Assembly: GCA_009760855.2 (NCBI GenBank)
Contig: WPIO01000045.1
Coordinates: 316,001 to 380,000, forward strand
Direction: 5' to 3'
Source: Cristatella mucedo
Lineage: Eukaryota; Bryozoa; Phylactolaemata; Cristatellidae
Length of the DNA: 64,000 nucleotides
Below the pieces are notes generated by a model. The model made no database searches, was not told where the DNA came from, and saw nothing but the letters and a program-made list of their open reading frames with translations. This document shows positions 21,302 to 30,599 of the stretch, one piece after another. The position numbers and the translations under genes were made by a program. How positions within the stretch are numbered: position 1 is the stretch's first letter; each line of letters begins with the position of its first letter.

Positions 21302-21733
21302 TCACCGTATTCTAACTTTTCTAACTAAACTAATCTCAATAACATCTAAAGGACTAGGTGTTCTAAATCCTGCGTAACTTAGTACAGGATAACTAAGATC
21401 GAATGTTATTACTTTTTTATTACTTTCTTCAATGATAGCAAGGTTTTTTATAGAATTACTTAAAGTCAACATATAATCACCTTCGACGCTTGAGTAAGGT
21501 AAATTAAGTAAATTTGAAGGAAGAAATTTGGGTGAGTAGAGCCTATGATAACAGTTAGTAATTAAATTATCGTTTTCTTCAGACAACTTTTCCACTGTAA
21601 TAGATATTGTTGATGTCATAGTTCTATAAGGTATTCTAGTCCTGTTATCGTCTTTTAGAACTAATGAATTATTTCTGCTGTTCTTCATAAACATTATAAT
21701 AAGTATCATCATTAACAATGTTAGTATTATCAT
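21302..21733 (-). CDS. Unknown protein with N-terminal membrane anchor
   Basis: A 143-residue frame begins with a strongly hydrophobic segment (ILTLLMMILIIMFM) followed by Lys/Arg, suggesting a single N-terminal membrane anchor. The rest is a beta-rich globular part (TSTISITVEKLSEEND) ending VRKVRIR. No family is recognised. It is convergent with the plus-strand gene ending at 21242 and lies just downstream of the fibre cluster. Confidence 0.5.
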   Translation of the reverse strand: MIILTLLMMILIIMFMKNSRNNSLVLKDDNRTRIPYRTMTSTISITVEKLSEENDNLITNCYHRLYSPKFLPSNLLNLPYSSVEGDYMLTLSNSIKNLAIIEESNKKVITFDLSYPVLSYAGFRTPSPLDVIEISLVRKVRIR

Positions 21734-21813
21734 TATTTATTCTATTGATATCTCTTATTTTTAGTGTTATCTTTGAGTATAGTGGCTTTTTTAAGTTAAT
21801 GTCAGATAGTTTG

Positions 21814-22276
21814 CTAAGGTTGTGTCAGTGGTGTTTTAGATAAGTTAATAACACCTTTTGTTCCTATTTGTCCTTCTACTATTAATGACTCGTGGTTGAA
21901 CAGTCTATTAGTTCTTAAAAACGTTGAATAAGCTCTTTCTCTTGTGTATGAACAATCAGTGGTGTTATTAGCAGTTAACCTATCTACTTCTAGAGTTCCA
22001 TCTATTACTTGTTCTCTTTCTGTTCCAACCTTTGTATCAAGATACTGCTTTGTAGATAAATTTTGTTCATTCTCTGGATAACGCACATTTACATATTTGT
22101 TTGACCTATCAGATAAATCTCCTCTTACAACGTCATCAGTCCTTTCTAATATAATTATTATCTGAAAATGTTTTACTTACAGCGTCTAATTCACCAATAG
22201 TAGAACCAACGTTTGCTATTCTATTTTTTCCAAGATTTGGAGTTCCATTCATTTCTAGTAATCTTCTGCTAATCAT
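21814..22276 (-). pseudogene. Phage-tail-fibre-like protein 2, frameshifted
   Basis: It starts at ATG 22276 with MISRRLLEMNGTPNLGKNRI, containing a diverged fibre repeat (NRIANVG, then LDAVSKTFSDNNYI). A frameshift near 22145 follows, and the frame that ends at 21814 continues with a further repeat remnant (NLSTKQYLDTKVG). It has no obvious head domain. It starts two bases after the stop of fibre 3, so the cluster reads as one operon-like block. Confidence 0.5.
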
Positions 22277-22278
22277 TT

Positions 22279-22671
22279 TTACTTTGTTGCTATATAAACA
22301 AAGATATTTAATATTTTATCAAATAAGCTTGAACCAGATATAAAAGTTGATGATTGAACAAGTTTTTTATTTGCATCAAGAAAACTATCTGCATAGTCTT
22401 TAGTTGCAGCATCGCTAGGGTTTACAGGATTTGCTATTTCTATTAATTTATAGTTTTTCATATCGATATCTCCATCAGCAGTAGTTCCTCTTGATACTTT
22501 AGTGACGAAATTGGTATCTATATACTTTCTATTTACTGCATCTCCAAGATCAACAGGATCACCTAAATCTTTTATTAAATTTCCATTCATACTTAAACTA
22601 CCTGTAAGTACATCACCACTTTTTCTAACGTAATTTTTTATACCACTTCTTCTTCTTTTACCTTTAAACAT
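22279..22671 (-). CDS. Phage-tail-fibre-like protein 3
   Basis: A 130-residue intact protein has a basic start (MFKGKRRRSG), a coil-like KSGDVLTGSLSMNGN segment and two repeats: LIKDLGDPVDLGDAVNRKYI near residue 33 and YKLIEIANPVNPSDAATKDY near residue 73. It ends in a short hydrophobic segment (ILNIFVYIATK). It is shorter than fibres 1 and 4 and lacks a large C-terminal head. It lies two bases from both neighbours in the cluster. Confidence 0.65.
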   Translation of the reverse strand: MFKGKRRRSGIKNYVRKSGDVLTGSLSMNGNLIKDLGDPVDLGDAVNRKYIDTNFVTKVSRGTTADGDIDMKNYKLIEIANPVNPSDAATKDYADSFLDANKKLVQSSTFISGSSLFDKILNIFVYIATK

Positions 22672-22673
22672 TT

Positions 22674-23540
22674 CTATACAATAGTAAAAAGAAAATCAAT
22701 GTAGGTTATTCCACTTGCAACAGTAAATTTATCTATAGCATATGTACATGTTCCATCTATATTAATTATTAAAATTAGAGTACCACTAACTCCATATGTT
22801 GATTCACTTGTTAATTCTACGTATGTATTTGTTTTATTAGTTGCATACATAACTCCACTAACCATTGCAAAGTTAGGTAATACTCCTGGAAAGAATGTTT
22901 TAAGATTAGTATTGTATGCAACAATATCTCCAGTAGTCGCAATAACAGGTATATCTCCAGGTGTGAGTTGTTGTAGTTGAAATTTGTTTCCTGTACTTCC
23001 ATTAGCAGTAATATTCAAACCAAGCATATTAAGATAAAATACGTTTGGATAAGTACCAGAGCTTGCTCCAAAATATCTAAATGATATTTGTTTAGCACTA
23101 TCAACATATTGTTTCGTTACAGTGTCAGAGTCTTTTAAGTTAGTAATGGTTTTTCCAGCCATATTCATACAAGCTGTTGCTTTACCTTGAAACACTTGCG
23201 TCATACTTTTTAGAAGTCCATAGTTTATAACTTTGTAAGGTCTTAAATCACTGTATGCAGTTCCATCAGCAGACTTTCCTGATATACCAAAAACATTCTT
23301 ACAATTTAATTGTGATGACATCTTTGAATTAGTCTTTGAAAGGAACCCCGTCATACTTGAAACGGTTGCCAAGTCACCTATAACATTTGTGGCTATACTT
23401 CCTCCAAAGTTTGAAGTAAAACCGTAATCCAATCTTATTGCATCACCAGCATTAGCAGGATAACCTAAGTTGGTTATTCTTTTTCCGTTTGCATTGAGGT
23501 CGCTGTAAATAGAACCATTAATCTTTCTAACTTTTTCCAT
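22674..23540 (-). CDS. Phage-tail-fibre-like protein 4
   Basis: A 288-residue intact protein carries SDLNANGKRITNLGYPANAG at about 13-32 and a second repeat, MNMAGKTITNLKDSDTVTKQ, near residue 124. The C-terminal ~140 residues (from about 148) are beta-rich, Thr/Gly/Asn-rich and unlike the C-terminus of fibre 1, consistent with a different head. It is the first gene of the minus-strand fibre cluster and is divergent from the plus-strand gene at 23554, with only 13 bases between them. Confidence 0.72.
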   Translation of the reverse strand: MEKVRKINGSIYSDLNANGKRITNLGYPANAGDAIRLDYGFTSNFGGSIATNVIGDLATVSSMTGFLSKTNSKMSSQLNCKNVFGISGKSADGTAYSDLRPYKVINYGLLKSMTQVFQGKATACMNMAGKTITNLKDSDTVTKQYVDSAKQISFRYFGASSGTYPNVFYLNMLGLNITANGSTGNKFQLQQLTPGDIPVIATTGDIVAYNTNLKTFFPGVLPNFAMVSGVMYATNKTNTYVELTSESTYGVSGTLILIINIDGTCTYAIDKFTVASGITYIDFLFTIV

Positions 23541-23553
23541 TCACTTATAATAT

Positions 23554-24228
23554 ATGCAGAATAAAAAAGGAAAAGGTGTTGATACTATAAAAGAAGGAGT
23601 AGATACAACTAAGGAAGTTGTATCAGGTATTACAACGGCAACAGAAGTAGGTTATAAAGCAGTTATAAAGATAGTACCTAAAGTTGCTATGAAAATGTCT
23701 TTAGAAGCTTCAAACAAGATAGCAAAGATTGTACCAAAGGTGTTACAATCGTTTAAAGTCATTGGAACAGCTACAAGAGCTCTAGGAGGATTTCTATCAG
23801 GAGTTACAGGAATTGTAGATCTCGGATTGTTTATAAAAAAAATTGTTGATGATATTGCTTCAGGAAAATATGGAAATGTCTTTTGGAAAACAATGACAGA
23901 TAAAAAAGAAGGACTTTCAAAAATGGTAGCATCCTTAGAGGTTGGCTATTACATAAACGAGATTTTTCTAGAAGCGGAAAGAGCTAATTCTAATTGGTAC
24001 TTAGATCCTAGTAGATTTCTTTCAGAAACATTTGGAGAAGAAGTTTCTTGGAATGCAACACAACTTGATCCAATCGCTTGGAAGAAGAACTTTCTTGAAA
24101 TGAGAGGAGGCGTTTTACCTGCTATTCCAGCCATCATCGCTAGCATAGCAAGTGTAATAGGAATTATTGGTTTAGCAGTTTCAATAACTGTAGCAGTTGC
24201 AGGATTGATAAAAAAAAATAGTAGATGA
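23554..24228 (+). CDS. Hydrophobic membrane-active-type protein, unknown
   Basis: The 224-residue protein has an amphipathic Lys/Val/Thr-rich N-terminus, a Gly-rich hydrophobic middle (ALGGFLSGVTGIVDLGLF) and a long C-terminal hydrophobic segment (IIASIASVIGIIGLAVSITV) ending in Lys residues. That suggests two membrane-interacting regions. It could be an internal-membrane, lysis or entry-related protein. No family is recognised. It is intact and followed five bases later by another plus-strand gene. Confidence 0.55.
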   Translation: MQNKKGKGVDTIKEGVDTTKEVVSGITTATEVGYKAVIKIVPKVAMKMSLEASNKIAKIVPKVLQSFKVIGTATRALGGFLSGVTGIVDLGLFIKKIVDDIASGKYGNVFWKTMTDKKEGLSKMVASLEVGYYINEIFLEAERANSNWYLDPSRFLSETFGEEVSWNATQLDPIAWKKNFLEMRGGVLPAIPAIIASIASVIGIIGLAVSITVAVAGLIKKNSR

Positions 24229-24232
24229 AACA

Positions 24233-24656
24233 ATGTATACTGCTAGAGCACCTAAAATGAATACTCATGAAGAGAAAATGAGTGCTTTGACACTCCAAAA
24301 AGAAAGATTAAATAATGCTATTGTAGACCTGAAAAACATGATAGAACTACTTGAAAAAGGGATTGATATAGATTTAAGTGATAAAGTACAGAATTCAGAA
24401 GTCAAAAACAGATTAACTTACCTTAATAAGGGAAGAGAGCTTGTAGAGAAAGGAGGAGTTAGTTATAGTGAAGATTTAAAAAGGGACATAAAAAAGTAGA
24501 AACTTCTACTGTTGGTGGTCGTAAAACGTGATTATAAAGCTGAAAGTGCAATGCTTTTGAGTAATCTTTTTGCACAAGGTAAGAGTCAAGAAGAAATATA
24601 TAATGAAATGATTAAATTTAGAGATGATCTCAAACAAAGACGTAAGAACTAATAGT
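24233..24656 (+). pseudogene. Small coiled-coil protein with possible frameshifted tail
   Basis: The 88-codon frame (24233-24499) is mostly helical and heptad-like (MSALTLQKERLNNAIVDLKN) and ends SEDLKRDIKK. Beyond its stop, sequence up to 24656 in other frames still looks coding (LLSNLFAQGKSQEEIYNEM and a basic end), suggesting a frameshifted extension to about 135 residues or a second tiny gene. Function is unknown. Confidence 0.4.
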
Positions 24657-25197
24657 CAGTGTAGCGAGCTATTTTATTATCTTCCGTTAAAGTATAAGTA
24701 AAATTAAGTTTAGCAAATTGGAGATGTAAACGTATGGCTTCCATGTCCCTAACAACAGCTGCTTCTTCTTCACAATCAAAATAACCCAAGTGATATTGTT
24801 GTTCATTAATTTTTATTCTCGATCTCCATTTATTTGTTTTCTTATAATAATTAACATCAATATAGTTAGATGATACACCTTCTATTTTATTTCTATTTCT
24901 AATATTTTCTGAATGAGTTGCTTCACGCAAATTCTCGAAACGACTATTTAGTTTATCATTATCAATGTGATCAATCTCATTCAAAGGTAATCTACCAGTC
25001 ATTATCAACCACGCTAACCTATGAGCGTAGTATGATTTTCCATCAACCAACATTCGTCTGTATCCACAATCATTTATTGAACCAGCCTCCGATCCAACTT
25101 TTATTCTTTGTCTCCTAGCTTTATATGTAAATTTTCCTGTTAGTGCGTTGTAATCAAATAACTCAAGAACTCTATCTCTTAGTTCATCCTGATCCAT
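24649..25197 (-). CDS. HNH homing endonuclease with C-terminal AP2 domain
   Basis: The 182-residue intact protein has an HNH domain at about 55-100 (AHRLAWLIMTGRLP, IDHIDND with the metal-binding His/Asp, then NLREATHSEN). An AP2-like DNA-binding domain at about 107-158 follows (KWRSRIKINEQQYHLGYFD, then EEAAVVRD). This architecture is typical of free-standing homing endonucleases of phages and large DNA viruses, which cut specific sites and spread by repair. It is encoded opposite to its two flanking plus-strand genes, as expected for an inserted mobile gene. Confidence 0.88.
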   Translation of the reverse strand: MDQDELRDRVLELFDYNALTGKFTYKARRQRIKVGSEAGSINDCGYRRMLVDGKSYYAHRLAWLIMTGRLPLNEIDHIDNDKLNSRFENLREATHSENIRNRNKIEGVSSNYIDVNYYKKTNKWRSRIKINEQQYHLGYFDCEEEAAVVRDMEAIRLHLQFAKLNFTYTLTEDNKIARYTDY

Positions 25198-25237
25198 TTA
25201 TACATAGTTTTACAAATGTTTAATATAATTATATAAA

Positions 25238-25915
25238 ATGTATAGTGAAGTCAAACTTGATCTATCTGATCACCAAATTGATCTTATTTATAAATCTAAG
25301 GAACCGATTTCCATAAGATTAAAACATGCTGATTTAAGCAGTACTAAATCTATTATTGTAACTGATACTCAAAAAAGAAGAATAGAAAAGTATAAGGCAA
25401 AAGGAGTGGGAATGCAGTTGAATTTTAGTCTTAAACAGTTAAAGGCAAATAGAAAGCATGGTTCTGGTATTGTAGATATAATAAACAAGATATCTGGAGG
25501 AAGAGAGTTTCACTTAAAGTTGCCAGGAGGAGTAAAATCAGAGTTTGTTCCAGACGGAAGTTTTAATAATACTAATAGATATAGTTATGCGGGTGCGGGA
25601 ACTAAGTTCGCTCAAAGAATGGAACAGGGCTACCAAGGCGTTAATGATCTTGATAATCGTGCACTTATCCACGACCATACATATACAGAGACAGGTGGAA
25701 TGCCAGAACCAAGAAGAACAGAAATACGGAATCTGTCAGACCTTGTTCTTGCTGAAAGTGATGCCCGTATTGCTCTTGATCCTAAGCAGCCTGCTTATGT
25801 TAGGGAAGACGCTAAAACAGTGGCAGCTATCATGGCAGCAAAGGCAAAATTGGGCTTAGGTATTGGTGGAATGTTTAACGATTCATTTGCAACTGATTTC
25901 TTAAAAGATAAATAA
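25238..25915 (+). CDS. Parvovirus-like phospholipase A2 domain protein
   Basis: The 225-residue intact frame has two parts. The N-terminal ~75 residues (SIRLKHADLSS, TDTQKRRIEKYKAKG, MQLNFSLKQLKAN) resemble a short domain recurrent in polinton-like viruses. Residues about 115-180 carry the calcium-loop signature YAGAGTKF (117-124) and the catalytic HDxxY (HDHTY, His145-Asp146), followed by SDLVLAESDARI. In parvoviruses such a domain breaches endosomal membranes during entry, and I infer a similar role here. An additional open stretch to 26001 in a shifted frame (NYARGIVDRMLEI) may be a lost C-terminus. Confidence 0.8.
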   Translation: MYSEVKLDLSDHQIDLIYKSKEPISIRLKHADLSSTKSIIVTDTQKRRIEKYKAKGVGMQLNFSLKQLKANRKHGSGIVDIINKISGGREFHLKLPGGVKSEFVPDGSFNNTNRYSYAGAGTKFAQRMEQGYQGVNDLDNRALIHDHTYTETGGMPEPRRTEIRNLSDLVLAESDARIALDPKQPAYVREDAKTVAAIMAAKAKLGLGIGGMFNDSFATDFLKDK

Positions 25916-26065
25916 ACAATCCATCAAGTTTGAATAAGATAAAAAATTATGCTAGAGGAATTGTTGATAGAATGCTAGAAATTAGCAGAAAAAAGATATA
26001 AAAAATAATAGGACAAAATGTTAGTACAACGAGGTTGATGATTTGAAATCAATATTCACAAGTTG

Positions 26066-26198
26066 TTATCCCAGAATAATTTCAGTTTTTGAGTCTCCTA
26101 GTACAAGTCCTTCAAACTCTTCTTTTGTAATCTCATCATCGGATCGGACCAATTTTACTCACAACTTCTTTTTCGCTTTCAATCTTTCGTTTAGGCAT
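26066..26198 (-). pseudogene. Small acidic/basic protein, frameshifted
   Basis: It starts MPKRKIESEKEVVSK at 26198, where its ATG overlaps the last codons of the polymerase gene. A 1-base shift near 26138 leads into an acidic stretch (EITKEEFEGLVLGD) ending at 26066. It would be about 44 residues. The overlap arrangement supports a genuine small gene. No function is recognised. Confidence 0.3.
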
Positions 26199-29100
26199 TT
26201 ATACTACTATTAGAAAAACATTTAATACATTTTCCACCACTCTCTTCTATTCTGTAATGACCGTATGCATAACTACAACAACCACAATCTAACCAGTAAC
26301 GCTTTGATTCAAATGCTGACATTGCTCTTTTTTTAAGTTTCTTTGTAATAATATTGTGTTTACTTTGTGTCATGCGGTAGAAATCTCTATCAAGTGTCTC
26401 ATCAAAGTCTTTTGTATCAAGATCACCACTGTAAATTTAATTTGCTCTAGACAAACATTGAATATATTCACTATGTGTTATCTTTGAATTCCTAATTACT
26501 TCTTTTGGAACACCCTTTGCTTTCATAATTGGCCTAATAGAAGAAGCAGAATATAGTTTTGGTCTTAAAGCAATGAATTCATCAATCTTTGCCCCATCCA
26601 TCTCATCTTTGAATTTACCAAACTCGTCTTTATGAAACCAATCTTTAATATCAAGCATCTCTTTCTCAAAGTTTTCACTTTTAATATCAACAACTAATGA
26701 ATCAGTATCAGTGTATAATAAACTTAATCTATCATTAAACTTAGTCTTCAAAGTGTCACAGTAAAACCTTTGCATATGTAATTTTGATAGATCAAGAATT
26801 GCAACGCCTATAAACTTTGGTTTGTTTAGAAGTGTAGTCTTTCTTGAATGTTCGAAACCAACTAGACTCTTATCAAAGCATCTAATTTCTTTAAGTCTGG
26901 GGTCTCTCATTAGTTTATTATACAACGAATCACTCTTACTAGTCCCTGTATTTACTAACGTAACACACGTTCTGTTTTCTACGTTCTCACATGTCTTTCC
27001 AAAGATTTGGCACATAAAACCTTTATACAGATTTCTTTTGAAACTATCACCTTTACGTTCAAATTTAATCTTTTTCTCTGCACATATATCAATGAATGGT
27101 TTTGCCCAAGGTTCTTGATTGAATTTATATACTTTATGTATTTTAGTAGGAATCAAACCTTTACTAACAACAAATTAAAAGTATCTGTAATGGGTTAGAT
27201 AATCTGTTTTATTATTAAAATCACAAATCAAATTTGCTACAGTACTTGGACCAGATGAAAACTTTTGTTGGTATCTTGAAAACTCAGAAGTATCAACAAC
27301 CCTACTTTCAGGACAAAGTGGATAATCATTATGTAAATCATGTAATTCCTTTGGATACTCTAAATCACATAAAACAAATATTCCTGTTTCAGAATCTTCA
27401 GGTAGTGACATTATTTTTTCAAGTGACCAATTACTTAAATCATCTTCAATAGGTTCTGAAATAGGTAAGTGCCGCATCATAACAGTTGGATATAAACTTG
27501 TTGCGTCCCAGTACATAATATGATTATTGTCACTAGCTTTACAAAGTCTTTTACTGACTTGACAGACACCACCTCTTATTGATTCTTTAAACTTTTGATA
27601 TAGTTGTAAGTCTCTTTCCTTTTTTCCTAATAAATTTATAGTACATTTGGTGTAAAACAAAGTACAAGACCATGCATAATGTGGTGCAGATAGATAATGA
27701 GTGGGATCTAGTTTAAACAATTCAATAAAACTGTTTCTGTATGCTTCATAGCAATCAGCAAGAAGTGTAACATCTGCATATAAATAAATATCATGATAAT
27801 CTCCTAAATCTTTCATGTTAAAAAGTTTAAATACATTTAATGCATGTTCATAGTCTTCAGTAGTAATACCTCAATCAAAAGTATGTTTACTGTTGAATGC
27901 TTTAATCTCTGGAATTTTGTTTTCATTGAATTTATCAAAAGAATCCATATACTCGTAAGGATAAACTCCTTTTCTTGTTATAGCATCTTTGAGAACATTA
28001 ACATCAATGTCTGGATATAATGTTTTAAAGACACCAATTGTAATGTCAAAGTTTGAATTTGCTTTCTTCAATGAAGTAACAATATCGCTTAAACCATTAT
28101 TCATAAAATTAAAAGAATCTTTAAACTCAAAATTCTCAGATGACATTGGCATATAACTCTCCATGTTATGTGCAACAGGCTTACAATCAAGACCAAATGC
28201 TGACATTCCTTTTACAATCAAATGAGAATCATATCCTTTCAAGTTGTGAATAAAGATTGGAAGTTTCCAGCTAATTTTTTTGAATCTAACAAGTGAATTA
28301 CAAAGTTTATGTGCTGCTCCTCTAAACTTACCTGTAAAATGGCAATGATCTCTTACTTTAAACTTTCCATTTACATCGTTAAATTATTTTGTACAAATCC
28401 AACATTTTGTAGAATCTTTAAATTGCTTATGAGTATCAGAATAAAAAATAATAGGTGCTTCAACGTGATTTAATAGCTTATTTTTTAATTCGTTAGAAGC
28501 ATTAATTATAAATTCTAATAGTAGTTCAACGCAATCTTTCCCTCTGTTTAAAAATCCATCTATAACATTTCCATTAATATCGACAATAATAGCACATGAA
28601 CCACATGTGACTTGTAACATATTAGTACACGTATCAATACATTTACCAGTTGTTAATTTACTATTACAATAGGTTGGATTAATATTGTTAGATACTATAC
28701 TTTCATAACAAAAATCGCATGTCTTTACATTCAAACTCTCAAAATCTGCATAACAAACGTATGGAGACTTAATAAGTTTTTCATGGTCACTAAAACTTAA
28801 AAGTGTAGTATCCTTTGTTCGTCCTGTTTTCTTATTTTCAACAATACCAGGCATTCTTAATTTGGAATAACTAGAATTAATACCCTCACATAAATCTAAG
28901 TGATTCTGAAAATCTACATCTGAAAATAATTGATCAATACACCTGTGACAATAAAATACTGATCCTCCTTTACTAGATGTTCTACAGAGACCACTGAAAT
29001 TCTTTATCAACACATAATGACTTTTTCGGATTTAGTTATCAGTAGTAGATTAATATGTCTATCTGGAACCTCTAATTTTCTTGATACAATTTTTAGAGGA

Positions 29101-29854
29101 TATATACCTGATCTGTCATTATATTCGTAAACATTTATACTAACATTAAATAGTTTACCAAGTTTTTTAACATCAATTACTTTGAGTGGCCATTCAAGTT
29201 GTGAAAGAGCTTCATTTAGTTCTTGATAATTACTTCTGAATATATTAATTAAATCAACGTATCTCTCCGGATGTACACTTACAGGATGTAGGAATCTTAA
29301 TACACACCATAAAGCACAATATTTATCTTCATTCTTTATATTAACACAGCAGCGCTTCTTTGCTAAACCAGTTGGTAGTGATAAATAAGACGAACCAGCT
29401 CTAATAGTATATTCACTAACATTAATCTCAAAACGTTTTACACCTATTAGCCTCCAACCAGAACCTGGATTCTTGACAATCATTTTATCTATTGATTCCT
29501 TTAAATATTTTAATTGGTTTTTAATAATATTCGTATAATCAGATCTTAAACAACCGCAACCAATTTAGAAGCTGTTACAACACTATGTGAATGTGTGTCA
29601 GTTTGAGTGTGATATGAATGAATTGAAATCTTCGTTTGTAATTTAAATGAAGAAAATCTAGTTGTTATTTCTTTTAACACATTATTATAACTTGGTATTA
29701 TACTATTAAAGAAATCATCAATTTCAGTTGCAGAATAGTCTCTTCCTTTAAGAACATATCTTTCATGTTTTCCACTTGCTCCAACAAAATCTAATTTAAA
29801 CTTATGAAGCCTAGAAGCAATACTTTTACTTGGAGTTATGTCATCAATATTCAT
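26191..29854 (-). pseudogene. Protein-primed family B DNA polymerase, multiply interrupted
   Basis: Consecutive segments cover about 1,220 codons. In order: an N-terminal domain (29854-29546), a GSGW...SSYLSLPTGLAKKR region shared by Polinton polymerases, a zinc-finger-like YCHRC segment, exonuclease motif I (YADFESL), exo II (LKGYDSHLIV) and exo III (YADVTLLADCYEAYR). Then come polymerase motif A (DATSLYPTVM), motif B (KRNLYKGFMCQIFGKT), motif C (YTDTDSLV) and a C-terminal SAFESKRYWL and AYGHYRI tail. Breaks are frameshifts near 29550 and 29015 and in-frame stops at 28384-28386 (TAA), 27871-27873 (TGA), 27175-27177 (TAA) and 26437-26439 (TAA). It would replicate the linear viral genome from a protein primer. 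All catalytic boxes remain readable. Confidence 0.92.
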
Positions 29855-29959
29855 TAGTCTCCTTGACTCACTGTAAAAAGAGTTTCCCTTTTGAGAACTT
29901 CTTCAGTACATCTATACTAAGTAGATTTATGTTCAAATAAAAAATCATAGGACAAAATT

Positions 29960-30082
29960 TTTAGTGTTGGAGGAAAATTTCACTTTTAGGACAATTCCCC
30001 TTTCAGGACACCAAATGTGAACGTAGTGAACATTCGGTGTCCTGAAAGGGGAATTGTCCTAAAAGGGGAATTTCCTTACAAC
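29960..30082 (-). repeat. Right terminal inverted repeat, 123 bp, with internal palindrome
   Basis: This is the reverse complement of 10086-10208. The internal inverted arms are 29981-30012 and 30036-30067 around a 23-base loop. The outer end is AATTTCCTTACAAC, followed directly by the AAGGGG duplication. Confidence 0.92.
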
Positions 30083-30088
30083 AAGGGG
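30083..30088. other. Target-site duplication, right copy (AAGGGG)
   Basis: An exact match to 10080-10085 on the other side of the element. Confidence 0.8.
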
Positions 30089-30227
30089 GTCATGAGTCCG
30101 CGGCGTGAATTGGAAAGCGAGACACAAATTGGGGATTTTACTGAACTTTATTCGCCAGCGCACAAAGTCGCTGCGCGTCTAGTTCAGTTTGATCTCCACA
30201 CTCCTCGCACGTTCTCAACTGCACTAA

Positions 30228-30575
30228 CACTCTTGCGGAGGGAATACTCCTCCACACTGGGCGCGACCCGGACCCTAAACCCTAACCGGAGAACTGGGAA
30301 TCCGTTCCTACCTGTGCCGAGGGAATACCCCAAACACGCCAACTTAAACACTCTTGCGGAGGGAATAATTCTCCACCCTGAAGCACGAACCGGAGCCTAA
30401 ACCCTACCCGGAGAACTAGAACTCGGTTTCCACCAGTGCGACAGGAATACTCCACACACGCCAACTCAAGCACTCTTGCGGAGGAAATACTTCTCCACAC
30501 TGAAGCGCGGCCGGAGCCTAAACCCTAACTGAGGAACTAGGGCTCCACACACGCCAACTACGCCTAGCTCGCACC
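30228..30575. repeat. Tandem array, three ~122-bp units with telomere-like motif
   Basis: Units begin with CACTCTTGCGGAGG at 30228, 30349 and 30471 (period 121-122). Each contains a CCTAAACCCTA core followed by GGAGAACT or its variant, and ends CACGCCAACT. The third unit is shortened. Open frames across it on both strands are periodic and not supported as genes. Confidence 0.85.
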
Positions 30576-30599
30576 GGCAAATCCCTATGCCGAGACCAC

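Larger units (their letters stand above)
10086..30082. mobile_element. Polinton/Maverick-type integrated virus
   Basis: A 19,997-bp unit has matching 123-bp inverted repeats, a 6-bp target duplication and a dense gene set. That set includes the hallmark module of this group: rve-type integrase, protein-primed family B polymerase, A32-like packaging ATPase, adenovirus-type cysteine protease, double-jelly-roll major capsid protein and penton-like minor capsid protein. It is clearly richer in A+T than the flanks, and genes are spaced by a few bases or overlap. Additional genes are four fibre-like proteins, a YqaJ-type nuclease, an HNH-AP2 endonuclease and a PLA2 protein. At least a dozen frameshifts or in-frame stops indicate a decayed copy. 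Some frameshifts lie in A-runs and could be assembly errors, but the nonsense codons are less easily explained that way. Confidence 0.95.

Noticed and set aside
13904-28386. Possible alternative genetic code or recoding at the in-frame TAA/TGA codons of the viral genes
   Set aside because: Intact neighbouring genes use the same codons as normal stops, and the interrupted genes also carry frameshifts; decay is simpler.
10086-30082. Integrated giant virus, virophage or bacterial prophage
   Set aside because: Fibre repeats and HNH-AP2 are phage-like, but the integrase, protein-primed polymerase, adenovirus-type protease, A32 ATPase, 6-bp duplication and 20-kb size fit a Polinton.
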